Shown here one piece after another: positions 1 to 13,300 of a stretch of 64,000 nt of DNA; position 1 is the stretch's first letter; every line of letters begins with the position of its first letter. Below the pieces are notes generated by a model, which was not told where the DNA came from, did not search any database, and saw only the letters and a program-made list of their open reading frames with translations. Source of the stretch: Lutraria lutraria (Eukaryota; Mollusca; Bivalvia; Venerida; Mactridae); assembly GCA_964023205.1 (NCBI GenBank), contig OZ026835.1, positions 12,916,414-12,980,413 on the forward strand, written 5' to 3'. A program made the translations under genes and the position numbers.

Positions 1-1388
1 TATGAATTGATTTTTAGCCAGTAGGCGTCAGTAAACGATAAAATTAGGTGTTTCTTTTTAGTATTGACAAGGACATGTATGTATATAAGTCCTTGGTATT
101 GACAATAAGAAATAAAATTAATATCACGCATCTGTGTTGTCTTGAAATAACAGCCGAGAAAATGTTTAAATGTTCATCAATTTTTTTACTCAAGATTTTA
201 TTAATTAGTCAAAATTATAATGAGCAATCCAACATAGAATATACATTTACTTCGCCAATTGTGCCATTTGAAACTTACGAGATGAAATGTTATCATGAGA
301 GATAATACAGGGACACTGTAGTACATACAATGTCCCTGAGATAAATGGTAGTGTATAAGTACGTTTTTTTATCATTTTTTACGGCAGGGACACGTACTAT
401 ATATATATATCAGTGTTTAATGATTGAATATGCTAGAATATACTCGTTATAATGTGAAATAATTGTAAATGCTAAACAATGAAAAGAGTGAAAGAAGAGG
501 AAAAAGATGGACTACAAGAGATTCCAAGTGTCGCTTGCGCGGTGGATAGAACGCAATCTCTATATTTACCAGGGATGCTATATATTATACCTGTTAGGCT
601 TTTGTTTATTTATGTATTTATGTATTTATTCATTTATTATTCATAACCATTTGTAAAAACATGGTAGGCATACATAGGAAATATATTACTCAAAATTAGC
701 ATATAAAGTTAGTAGTGTTCAAACAAAAATATATACAGTATATATGACCTCTCCAGAGCGGTCCTCTGTACAGCAACCACTTCTCTATAGCAACACATTC
801 ACAATTTCCCTAAGCTGATAATTACTACAAATTCAACCTCTGTAGAGCAACAACCTCTAAACAACGGCCAATAGTTGCTGCTCCCACAGGTACGTGTTGC
901 TCTACAGAGGTTCAAGGACTTATATATATTATATGTATGTATATTATAAGTCCTTGAGAGGTTGTACTGTATTACCGAATACAAAAATTGAGATTGCAGA
1001 ATTATTAAAGGTAACTAAATACATGGACTTATACAACATGTCACAAACGGCAAAGTAAATCTTTATTTCCATCGTGGTCCTTAATAAAATTAATGTAAAT
1101 AACCAAGGAAACAACAAATTATATGTATATGAAAAAAATAAAATGGAATACAAATTAAACTTTGAGATCATTGACGACAGAACAAAATTACTTTCTGTCT
1201 AAATACAACCTACCTTTACACTGTTTGGTGCACTGCATCATGGAACGGGAACCAGTTTAGAACGGAAACCACTTACGGAAATACCCGAGTAGTTACGATT
1301 GCACGATAGCATTTATTTTGTACAAACTCTTCACTACTATTTCTCAAGCCAAGGCGCCCTCTTGCGCGACTCGGAATATATGTCGACA
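1..1388. other. Upstream flank of the PAXBP1-like gene
   Basis: No coding region is supported here; the open frames are short and show no family resemblance. The stretch holds one pogo-type MITE (734-971, listed separately) and AT-rich simple sequence such as the TA run near 400-409. The 5' UTR and promoter of the following gene must lie in its 3' part, but I see no diagnostic TATA box or initiator that I could place with confidence. The reading frame of exon 1 stays open upstream to 1299, so the 5' border of the transcript cannot be fixed from sequence. Confidence 0.5.
734..971. mobile_element. pogo/Tigger-like MITE, copy 1, with nested hairpin
   Basis: The copy starts TACAGTA with a CCTCTCCAGAG subterminal motif and ends GAGGTTGTACTGTA, so the ends are inverted repeats flanked by TA. 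It contains the motif CTCTGTAGAGCAACAACCTC typical of the other copies in this window (10507-10681, 46667-46845, 51383-51560). Compared with them it has an additional AT-rich palindrome at 912-958, bounded by TCAAGGACTTATA and its complement, which looks like a nested insertion or a local expansion. It has no coding capacity. Assignment to the pogo branch rests on the CAGT...ACTG ends and TA flanks only. Confidence 0.65.
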
Positions 1389-4300
1389 ATGTTCAGAAAA
1401 CCTAAACGAAATTTCCGTCAAAGAATCGTCAAGAATGATTCTGATGAGGAAGGCACGGAGGATATGGAGACCGAGGATGTTGGGTATAAGCCTGATAGTA
1501 AAGCAGACTTACCAAAGAAGTCGAAAGAAAAGAAAAAGAAGGATTCATCGAAGTCGATTTTGAGTTTTGATCACGATGAAGGTATTTTTCAGTTGTTATT
1601 ATTTCATCTTATTTGATGGTCGTCAGCGCTTGTGATGAACTTAAAGTTTGATGAAATGTTCCAAATAGATTCATAGTATTGAAGCCGTTGGTCATACTTT
1701 CATTTCATATTCCTAATCGGACGTTTGCTAACGTTTAATAAAATTGAAGTGTACTGTAGCAGTAGTCGGATATTGACTTTATTTGGATACATGTCATAAG
1801 ACATAAACTAGTCTAGTCTAGTTAAAACTGTGTATCCGGTCTAGTAATAAATTGTTTATTTTCAATAGCACACTTAGTTCTGGGTTCCATGACTAGAATG
1901 TCTAGATAATATTTATTTGGTCTTAGACTTTTTATTTTGTCTTGTTCAGTTGTTGACCATTTTAGTTACGGAATTGTCCTCTTTAAAAGTCAAAATCTTA
2001 AGATGCTTCTTCATGCAGCAGAATATTTCATGTGGTTTCCGGAACACTTCAGACTTAATCCAAAGCCTTACCAGGAAAATTTTGAAATTAGGTTGGGTAG
2101 TCTGAAACAATGGTAAAATATTAAATATCTTTTGCCTGTTGAAGGTATATTTTGGGTATTTTTAGATTTTAGTGTAATTCATTGCACTGAACACAAGTTT
2201 ACGGAAATTTGTGCCTTTAATAGGAAAACAAACGTGACTCAGGTTGAGTTGTTTACCTGTTAGCTTTTAAAGAACAAGTGGCTTTGACGATGAACTCAGA
2301 ACTGCAATGTAATGCATACATCATGTTCAAATAATTTCAACTACAAAGGCTACTGATCAGACCACAATTAGAATATGCTTCTTCTGTATGGTCCCCACAC
2401 TCACAGGTTAACATACACAAGCTGGAAATGGTCTAGCGACGTTCAATCAGATGGGTTAAAAATGATTATCTTGGTACTCAAGTGTGATGGACCTACAGAA
2501 CATCCTAGGATGGAGCACTCTGGAGAGGAGACGAATAGACAATGTGCTCGTCCTTGATATTTTACAATCCACAAAATATATTTTCAAAATAGTAAACAAT
2601 TTGAAACACATAGCAAATAACCACGTAATTTACTGTGCCATTTTATCACTTTGATAACAGTATCAATGAAAATAAGAAAAACTGAGAAAATCTTTTGACC
2701 GAGACCGAAAATTTTTTGGTTCGTCAAAATTGTTTGTTCCAAAATGGATTTATTAACTACCATCACAACCATGGTGAGAAGTATAAGAGGTAGATAGAAG
2801 TATTAAAGATTCACATCATTCTTTATTATTTTATTAGGAGATTTACGTTAGTGAAGCTTTGACTCTTTTGCATGTTTATTTGATGCATTTCCAGGAGATA
2901 CCAGTTTCCAAGTGAAAAAATCAAGTTACAGTAAGAAAGTTGCTAAACAACTGAAAAGAGAATCACAGATGGAAAAGCAGAGTGATAATAAGGCTGTTGT
3001 GAAAAATGAAATTGACCAGAGTAAGGTTAAAGTTGAAGAAACACAAGAAGATGTTGAAAACCGAATAAAGGTAAGAGTTGGATTTTAATGTCTTAATGGA
3101 CTCATGTCCTGTATGTTTGGTTATGTCCTTTTTCTTGACTCACCTACTATAGAAATATTTCCATAATTGCATTTTAGTTTCCTCGGTTATTTATATTCAA
3201 ATATTTTTTAATCTGCTGAAAAAGATAACATTTTGATTTAAATGTTTTTTGCTTGGTTTTTCAGAAATTGCGTGAAGATTTTCTGACCATGAATGGAGAT
3301 GATGCTGCAGCTCTTGAGGAACCTGAAAGTGATGAAGAGGAAACCTTCAAGAAAATGCTGAAACGTACATAAATTATTAACCATTTCTTTTTATCTCTAA
3401 AAGTTCTTATATTGTAACTGAAAAATAAGGATGGTTTGTATTTATGGCTATCATGAATTAGGAACCTAGTGCATTGCTGAATGTTTTTCTCATTGAACTC
3501 TGCAGAGTATGTTATCATGCTTTGATATTCATATTTTGATATCAGATGAAGTATGAAACTACTTCAAGTGTTCATCTTTAAGGATTTTGACATCCAAGAA
3601 ACCAATTACAGCCAATTTACAGGTAACTTTATGATGTATGATTATTGATCATTATACCCCCAGATATGAAATATATGGGGGCTATATTGGATTCACGCTT
3701 GACGGTCGGTCCGTGCGTCTGTAGACACAATTTGTCCGGAGAATTTCTCAGCAACTACTTACAGGATTTCAATAAAACTTCACAGAAGTGATCAGTAGTA
3801 AGCCTAGTTGTGCATGCTTAAATCATTTTTCATTCGGATTAATTTTCACTGAGTTATACCCCTTTGTTGTTTTTATTCAGCATATACAATAGGCAAATTT
3901 TGTCCGGAGAATTTCTCAGCAATTACTCACAGGATCTCAATGAAACTTCACAGAAGTGATCAGTAGTAAGCCTAGTTGTGCATGCTTAAAGCAATTTTCG
4001 TTCGGATTAATTATCACTGAGTTATACCCCTTTGTTGTTTTTATACAGTATATACAATAGGCAAATTTTGTCCGGACAATTTCTCAGCAACTACTCACAG
4101 GATCTCAATGAAACTTCACAGAAGTGATCAGTAGTAAGCCTAGTTGTGCATGCTTAAATCATTTTTCGTTCGGATTAATTTTCACTGAGTTATAGCCCTT
4201 TGTTGTTTTTATACAGTATATACAATAGGCAAATTTTGTCCGGACAATTTCTCAGCAACTACTCACAGGATTTCAACGAAACTTCACAGAAGTAATAAGT

Positions 4301-7300
4301 AGTTAGCCTAGCTGTGCATGCTTAAATCATTTTTCATTTGGATTGATTTTCACTGAGTTATAGCCCTTTGTTTTTTTCTACAATATATACAATAGGCAAA
4401 TTTTGTCCTGACTATTTCTCATTGACTACTGCCAGGAATTCAATAAAACTTCTCAGAAGTGATGAGTAGTTAGCCTAGTTGTGCATGCATTAAGCTTGTC
4501 TTGGTTGGTTAAATTTTCACTGAGTTATGGCCTTTTGTTGTTTTTTATACAGTGTATATACAATATCTCAGTAACTACTCATAGGAATTCAATGAAACTT
4601 CACAGAAGTTATAAAAAGTAAGCCTAGTTGTGCATGCAATAACCAGGTTTTGTTTGGATTAATTTTCACTGAGTTATGGCCCTTTGTTTTATACAATTAG
4701 GTAAATTTTGTCCGTACCATTTCTCAGCAACTACATGCAGGAATTCATTGAAACTTCTTAGAAGTGATAAGTAGTTTGCCAAGTTGTGCATGTCCACAAT
4801 AGGTTTTGTCCAAGTAAATTTTAATGAGTTATGGCCCTTTGTTATTTTTTATATAATGTATATTTAGAAACTGGTCAGGATATACCTAAGCAACAATTTG
4901 CAGGTATTAAAAAAATGAATATGCATTATATTTCCCTCTGTAAAATGTAACAATAACTGTGTCAAGGCTGCATCTGGGGGTATTCATCACCTTTAGTGAT
5001 AGTTCTAGTTATTATTGTTATAATATAATTTCCTACAGGTGGTGAAATTCCTGATGCTACAACTATCCATCAGATTCGTAAACAACGACAGTTAGCCAGA
5101 GACATGGGAGATTTTACACCCCTTGATGATACCGTTAAATTTGAAAACACAAAATCCAGACTTGTGAGGTAAAGCTAGTTTTTTAAATAACCCATAAAAA
5201 GCTAAAATGGTTTTGGAAAAGGATTCAGCTAACAGAATTTTGATTAAATAAATAGAAAACTAACTGTTAAAGATTACATCTGAGTGCCTTCTCCAACAAA
5301 TTATGTCATGTACTATTAATGTTATTTATGTGCTGGTAAGTATTAAAGTAAAGTGTATAATTTTATCATGCATATGTGTGGTTAACATAGTGAACATTAA
5401 TGGATTTTTATTAAAAATGCCGAGATTTTCATTTAACGTGTTTCCAATGACTAATCTCAAACTTTGATCAATCTTTTTTTTATTTTTACTCATTTATTTT
5501 TATGTACACTTTCATAGGGATGATGATAATGATAAAAGTGATGATGAAGATGCAAGAATAGATTTTTCATCCAATCAACACGCTATAGAGAGACAGAAAG
5601 TAAAGGAGAATTTTCTTCGAGCTGAACACGGTACAATGATCTTACTTTTAATTCTTGTATTAATCTTGGTATACATTATATTTTGTTTTGAAATAAATAT
5701 TAACTTGATGTTTTACTTTTCCTCTAAAGTTTAGTTTACTTGATATGTTACAGGGAATGTATCTGTTTCATGACTTATCAGTGATTTTTTTTTTTCAAAA
5801 CTACTTGTGGCTTTCTGACGGGGAAAATATAGCGCGATAAATCAGAAAAGGGGAAAATATGAAATAAAGACCCTTCTATCTTTTTTGTCAATCTCTTGAC
5901 ATTGCCTTTGATTTCAATGGATAAGTTTGCATTATAAAGCAATTTATGATGATTTATTTTGTAAATGCTGTTTGTGGACTTATTTAATTTATTTTCAATG
6001 GGAAATGTAACTTCAGTTAAGGGAATAATATAGTATTTATGGGAAAACATAAGCTTTTTGGGCTAGGGGAAACAGCCTGTATAAGGCTGTAAAATATACA
6101 AAAAAAATCACTACTGATTATGAAGAATATAAGAGAAACTATGTTGATATTCATTACAAAAGTGTTAAAAAAAACTGAGTTCAGTAAAAGCATATGCCCC
6201 AGATGGCAGCTGGACTTGGACAGACATGGCAATTACTATATGCCCACATTGTTTGATGCTTGGGATATAAAAGTTATTTGATGCAACTAATGAAGATTTA
6301 TTGTTCTTACAGGCAGTGATGAAGGAAGTGACCAGGAAAGAGAATGGGAAGAACAACAAATCAGGAAAGGTGTTAGTGCTATACAACAGGTATATTATCT
6401 AGAATAGTCCCTTAGGAATGGCTTGTAGCTGATACTAACAATAAAGACATTGCTTTCTTTGTTGTCAAGTAGTTTAAATGTCTGTCAAGTCGATTTAAAG
6501 TCAATGTTAAAAGATCTAGAAAATGACTGTAAGTTGTCCTTGCTTATGAAGAATGGAGGGTGGATGCTTAACTTAATATTCTTATTTAATACAATCTTAG
6601 GTTTGCCAAACTTATTTTAGGATCATTCTGTGCCGTGTAATACTTCATTAGTAAATCACAGGTGGCCCAATTAGACAGATTAATTTTATTTATCTTCATT
6701 TCACAATAAAGTCAAGTTGTTGTATTGAATCTTTGTACCCCTTGTTTTCAGGTTTCTTCTTCACAAGATTTGTTGAATTATGAGCAGGAAAGCCAACCAG
6801 CTGATGTTGTTTATGGTAATGGTTACCCTAGTAATGGAACAGTTCCTGCAACTGGAGGAGGATTTCCAGACATGCCCAAGATGACGTTGAAGGCTACTGA
6901 AGATATAACATTGGAAGCTCTGACGAAAAGATTAAAGGATAGGTAACATGACTGTGTGCTTGCGTTTAGGGATAAGATATTTTAACAATGGTTAACAAGA
7001 TTCTTTCTGAATGTTTTCAAAATCTAGAAATAAGTCCGTCAGAATGTAAATTGAGGTGTATAATGGACGATGTTTCTCTGTGTCATGTACTGTTGATTTG
7101 TTGTAAGACATGCTTTAACCGTAATATTTTGTCTTATAATGGTTCAAGGATAGAGATGTCTGTATTTGCTAAAGAGTATATGATGAATCCAGTCCATGCT
7201 AGCATCAGATCCCGGCACTAATGCTATAATTGATTTCAGGTTGAATACCATGGATGAAGTTTTCAGGTCACATAAACAGGAGGCAGATAAATTGGAGCAT

Positions 7301-10300
7301 GATATTGAAGATTCTGAGATGAGCATTGTCAATTGTGAAGCTAGTATACCAAAGTTGGAAGAACGGTTTCATTTCTTCCAAGAAATGAGGGGGTATGTTC
7401 GCGACTTGGTTGAATGTTTGAATGAAAAGGTGGGTTCCTTATACATGTTGGGTTGGCCTACTGTACTGTACTTACACATTGGGTGTAGACATCAAATCTG
7501 AAAGGGTTGGCAAATTTTATTTAAGTAGGTAGTTGATACAGTTTGCTTTGTAATAACATCAATATACTTTATAATACTTTGCTTTGACTTGTCACACTTA
7601 TTGGTACATATTGTGATGTAAATATGACGGATCACAGAAGCAAGCTGTATCAAGAAGACAGAGGCCATGTGTTGTATTTGGGTTGGGTTTGTGTGTCATC
7701 CTTGCTATTTTTCTCATATAGTTTTCTCATGTGTCTATTCTCAATCTTGAATTATGCTTGAAAAACAGAATTCATCCAAAGACTTCAGCAGTAAAGAACC
7801 ATTAACAGTTTCTTTACATTTACTTTACCGTCATCATCTGGTAATATTGTTTTGACTACTGATATTTGTATCCTTGCTAAACGAAACCTTGATTCACAGA
7901 TAGCCACTCACATGAATATGGAGCCTGTCTTTCATTCAGGCTAGATGTAGATACACTTTGTTGGATAGGTTTGTATGTTTGTTCGAGGCAGAAAACTTAT
8001 AATCAAACTTTACTACAACTCTGCTCAGTGCTGTGTGGTTATTCAATTGTGCGGAATCAGTCAAGGAATTCACTTTATTTAACCAGATTTTCTTTAAATT
8101 CTGTTTCTTGTATTTCTGTCATATATATATATTGAGTTAGATGGCTGTGCTTGGTATGGTTTCAATTGTGAACTGATATTAGCTTGAATAATCTACAGTT
8201 ATAATAGAATTACTACTTCAGGCACACAAATTACCAACATTTAGATACCATGTCAGGCTTAAGTAAGTGATGAAGAATTCTGATATGATTGTGAAAATGT
8301 TACAAGTGTTATAATTATTATATTCTTGTCTTGTAGGTACCAATAATCAATGATATGGAGACTCGAATCAACAACTTACTTAAGAACCGATCCGCAAAAT
8401 TTGCGAGCAGACGACAACAAGATATACAAGATCAATGCCACTCCTACATGACAAGTCGGTATTTGATTGTCATGTTTATTATGCCTCATTGTGTACACTT
8501 GTTTGATTTCCTTCATACAGTAGCTTCAACTTGAACTTAAGTTGTAACTTAAAAGGGGGCTGTTTCAAAACTTCATTGGTCATTAACAAGGATTATTTTC
8601 TGAATGACTTAAAAAAAAGTTATAATTTGAATTATGTTTATTTGACTCAGAAAGATTAAAATGTGAAATATATTTCATACCATTACGAATGTCCACAAAT
8701 ATTTCACCATTTCATTTCTCATGTGGATATGATTTATAAATATTAATGAAGAGTGAATGTTTCCCTTGTGAAAAGTATAAATGTAGATTGCTGGCCTGGG
8801 TTTATTTCTTCATTGCATGTGAAACATAATCTGATATGTGATATACATTTATGTCCTTAGTTGATTATCTTTGGTGGGTGGGTATGTTTTAGACTCCATG
8901 GTCATTTATTGAAATATTTCTGTTACATTTTTGTTGTGAGCCTTCCATCTTTCTCAAGGTAAGTTATTGTTGCTGCGTTTTATTGTTTATGCAATTTGGT
9001 CAGTAATTCAGAATAATTTGTTATTTTAGATAAATCCCAAGTTGTTATGGATGCCAACGATCATGCTAGACAACGTAGAATTGCAGAAAGAGAGGCTAGA
9101 AGGTAACCTTGTTTACAAAAAGTGATTTATCAGTGATTCAGTAAAAACTGGTGTTTTTTATGTTCTTGCAGTTGAGGCATCATTGTTCATTTATAATTCA
9201 GTTATATCAAGACTGTTAAAAATTGTGTACATTCTACAAGTATGAAGAGTGCTATATAAATATGGTTAATGATAGTAAGTTTGAAAGCTATGTGCCTTAT
9301 GTACGACCCATTTTGTTTCCATTAAATCATTTTAAGCTATTCAGTGCTGTCACCTGTGTATATGAAGGATTGCAGGAAGACCTAGAACTTAACCAATAGC
9401 TTCTTTGAATAAACTTAAAAACTCTTAAAAATGCTTTTCTGTTGTTTTGAATTATCTCATACAAGTTGAGAAGTGCCTTCCAGTATTGTGAATATCAAAT
9501 GATGTTCAGGGACAAAAGTATGTAACAAATAGGCAATTGAAGTTGATACCAGCACAGCCATCTCATTAACAATATTTGTGTATTACAGAGCCAGACGTCG
9601 TAGAGGAAGAGAAGGAAAGAATATATCTGGACATCATGAAGGATTGTCTTCAGATGATGAAGAAAATCAATCAGAAATTACTAAATTTACTCAGGAAAGA
9701 GGTGGAGATTTATGCTCTTACTTCCTGGGCGGCTTTTGTACACTGAGAAGTGTATGATATATAGCATGTTAAATATTTCATTTCATATAATTTGTACATA
9801 ACCTACTTGATGTAATAATAATATCATCACACTTTGTCCATTTGAACACTGCTGTCAAACTACAATGCGGTGTAATGCTCCTGTATTGTCAACTGTTTAT
9901 GTATCATTTCTCTCAATGCAGTGATTATGTAAATACTTCAATCTGGTTCATAGCACTCACTTCAATACAATTCTGTTTTTATTTAGATCTGTTAAATTTA
10001 GATACTGCACTAAGCTGTACATTTGTGGGAAAACATGGGTTTATTATTATTAAATTTTGTTGTTCTAATCTAACGAGATACAGGGTCTTGTGATGGCCTG
10101 TTTTTAGTTTAGGCTCTATATAATTTTATACTTCCCAAGCCTTTGTTTTCTGAGTTATAAGGAATGATTTTATTGTGTATTTATTTTTGTTTACTTTACC
10201 TTGATCAATAATGGTGTAATATCTGTAAGTTTTTCTGTGTTATCATATTGTATATAATTTGTTCAATTTTTTTCAGATGAAATACTTGGGAGTGCCTCAG

Positions 10301-13300
10301 ATTTGTTTGAAGATGTTGTGGATGACTTTAGTGACACTGATTGCATAAGATCAAGATTTGCAAGTTGGAAAAATAGATACGGGGACACTTATACAGAAGC
10401 TTATATTGGACTATGTCTGCCTAAGCTTGTGAACCCATTTGTACGACTACAACTAATTTCCTGGAATCCATTAGATGTAGGTCTAGTATAATAATACTAT
10501 TATATGTACAGTAAAACCTCTCCAGAGTGGCCTTCCCTTGAGCAACAACCTCCTTTCAACAACTGCATGAATTTTCCCAGTTCATGTTTGAACTATTAGT
10601 TAACCTCTCTAGAGCAACAACCTCTCAACAACATGATTTTGCTTCTACCAAAGGGTGTTGCTTTGGAGAGGTTGCTCTGTAAATATGTATTTGCCATGTG
10701 TTGTGTATTGTATAAAATGTTATTATGTTTCAGATGTGATTGGCTTCATAAGTTGATGAAATTTTGTAAAAGTTTTTACGTACTAAAATAAAGCACTTTC
10801 TGTTCTCCCTTCCCTGGTAGTATAATTACCGAAAGTTGATCCATTGATTTCTAATAATAACATATACCTGGAATTTGCTACATTGGCGTGATTCTGTATG
10901 TTACATCCTTATTGGTTGGATGCCTTTACAGTAACCTTTCACTTTAAGAGTGTCGTTGATAATAATAGTTCACACAAGTCTTCAGGTTCTGAACTATGTC
11001 ACATTATTAAGATAAATGAATGATTTATTTAGAGACTTTATTAGAGATGTATTACTGAACTTTTTTCAGGAGAACTGTAAAGATGTAGAGGAGATGAGAT
11101 GGTTTGATTCCATGTTATTTTATGGTTTCACTGAAGGACAACCAGTAGATGAATCTGATGATGACAACAAACTGATACCTGCTGTCGTCGAGAAAGTCAT
11201 TCTACCTAAATTATCTTGTAAGTATTCTATAGATACGTAAATGTTCTACTTTCTGGATGATTTGGTTGATGAAAGTGTTTGCAGAATGCTGATTAATTTT
11301 GTAAGGATTTAACTTACAGACTAAACAAGAATTAATGTTGTGGTGCTGTACTGGTGTATATGTATGTTGAATGTAGATTATGTGTGATAGGGTTAAATTT
11401 GATTGAATTTTCAGGGTGGACAATTACTAACTTGAACTGGGTTATAGAGCCTTCCAATCACTGCTGTTAATAAGAGTTTTATTGAAACTAATGTCAAATT
11501 CATCCATTCTGTTGTTTCATGAGAAGATCAGTGTTTGGTCTGATAGTCTAGTGGCTTACCATGAAAGTCTAAAATGACATTGTGTCTGTCAGACTAAATG
11601 AACTCAACACAGCTATTCATCAATATTATTTTCTATCATAAGAATAGAAAACATATTTTCCTGCTTGGCTGTATAAAATATTATTTATATTAAGTAAATA
11701 CCAAGGTTTTGTGTTCTTGTTCCTGCACACAATGTGAATTCTTCACTGTTACAGATATTGCAGAGAATGTTTGGGATCCACTGTCTACAACACATACCTG
11801 TAGATTAATCAAACTTATGAAGAAACTCCTGAAGGATTACCCAACAGTAAATGCTCAGTCTAAAAATACACAGGTTAGTATATATGATCTTATTTTCAGC
11901 GTAGAAATTTAAGTGAGGTAATTTCATTAATGGTATAAATTTAATACATCAAAATATGTTTACGCACAGTGCTATAATTCTGAGGGAAAAGTTTATTATG
12001 TTAATATTTGTAAAGAAAACTGATGTTAATAATTGTGTGTATAAATAAGCATATCATCATTTATTACTTTCTAGGAAATTTATGATTTAGCCTATTAGAA
12101 AAAATGGTTTTGTCGATCCATTGATTGAATAACTTTTCTGAACGCTTGAGGTTCGGTTTGTCTGAATATTTCATAGATTATGCTTTACAGAAAACAATTA
12201 GTTTTTATTAACCTTAGTGTCACGATCCAACATTATTGGAGTTCATGAATTTTAGTGTCAAGATCCAACTTTAAATTGAGGTTTATGAACTCGAGGGTCA
12301 AGATAAACATTATTGGAGTTGATGTACTTTCTTTTTTTTACAGAATCTACTCCGATCCCTCGTTATCAGGATGAAGAAAACTCTGGATGATGATGTATTT
12401 ATGCCATTGTATCCAAAAACGTAAGATCTTACAAGTTGTCTTATCAGTAAATGCTTCTTAAGATTTTATAAAAATAAAACATGATGAAAATAAAATTTTA
12501 TATTCTTTTCCTTTTTCCCTGATACGATTGCTTCAAATTGATGTGATGTTATTGAAATTTGATTACATGAGGGCTTATTTATATAATGAGGAAGTGTTGT
12601 ATGAACAAAATATTGATAATTTATAGCTTGAATATTAATGTGCTAAATTATATTTTCAGTGTGTTAGAGAATAGAAATTCTGGACCAAGTGTGTTCTTCC
12701 ACCGACAATCATGGACTTGTATTAAGGTAATAATTATCTTATATTCCTGTTAATGTGTGAATCAATTTTGTGTTGTTTATCAAAATTATATGATAGATTC
12801 AGATTGCTCCATGAAAATCATGTGTAATTGATTTAATTGATTGACCTTTTGGTCAGAGCAAGGTCAAAATGAGGAATATCTAAATTGATTGATTAAATGA
12901 CGCAAACATCCATTAATTAAAACTTCTCAAAACATGTATTTCACTCTGTCTGTGAAACAATATTGCGGAGATTATTACTTCTTAAATTAATGTTCACTGT
13001 TCAAAAAGTATTGCTTATGACGCAGCTTTTTTTGTATGTTTAACAGATTTTGTGCTTGAGGCAGAGAGACTGAAATCTCCTGTTGAATATTTTAATTGTA
13101 CTTTCAGCTTCTTGGTCATTTTCTATCATGGGATAACATCATTTCTACAAAAGTACTTCAAGGTTTGGCATTAGATGGCTTATTAAACAGATATATTCTA
13201 CTTGGACTACAAACTGCACCATTTAATCAAGAAACACTCCTCAAATGTCAAACTGTAAGTTTTTCTTCATCTTTTTCTCGTTATTGATTGGTTCTTTCTC

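Noticed and set aside
1318..1563. Alternative frame overlapping PAXBP1 exon 1
   Set aside because: A shadow frame; the other frame carries the MFRK start and joins exon 2 in phase.
3730..4860. CRISPR-like array of repeats
   Set aside because: Units of ~168 bp follow one another without unique spacers, in an intron of an animal gene; this is a satellite-like tandem array.
9842..10093. An 83-codon frame between exons 11 and 12 of the PAXBP1-like gene
   Set aside because: No family resemblance, and the flanking exons join in phase without it.
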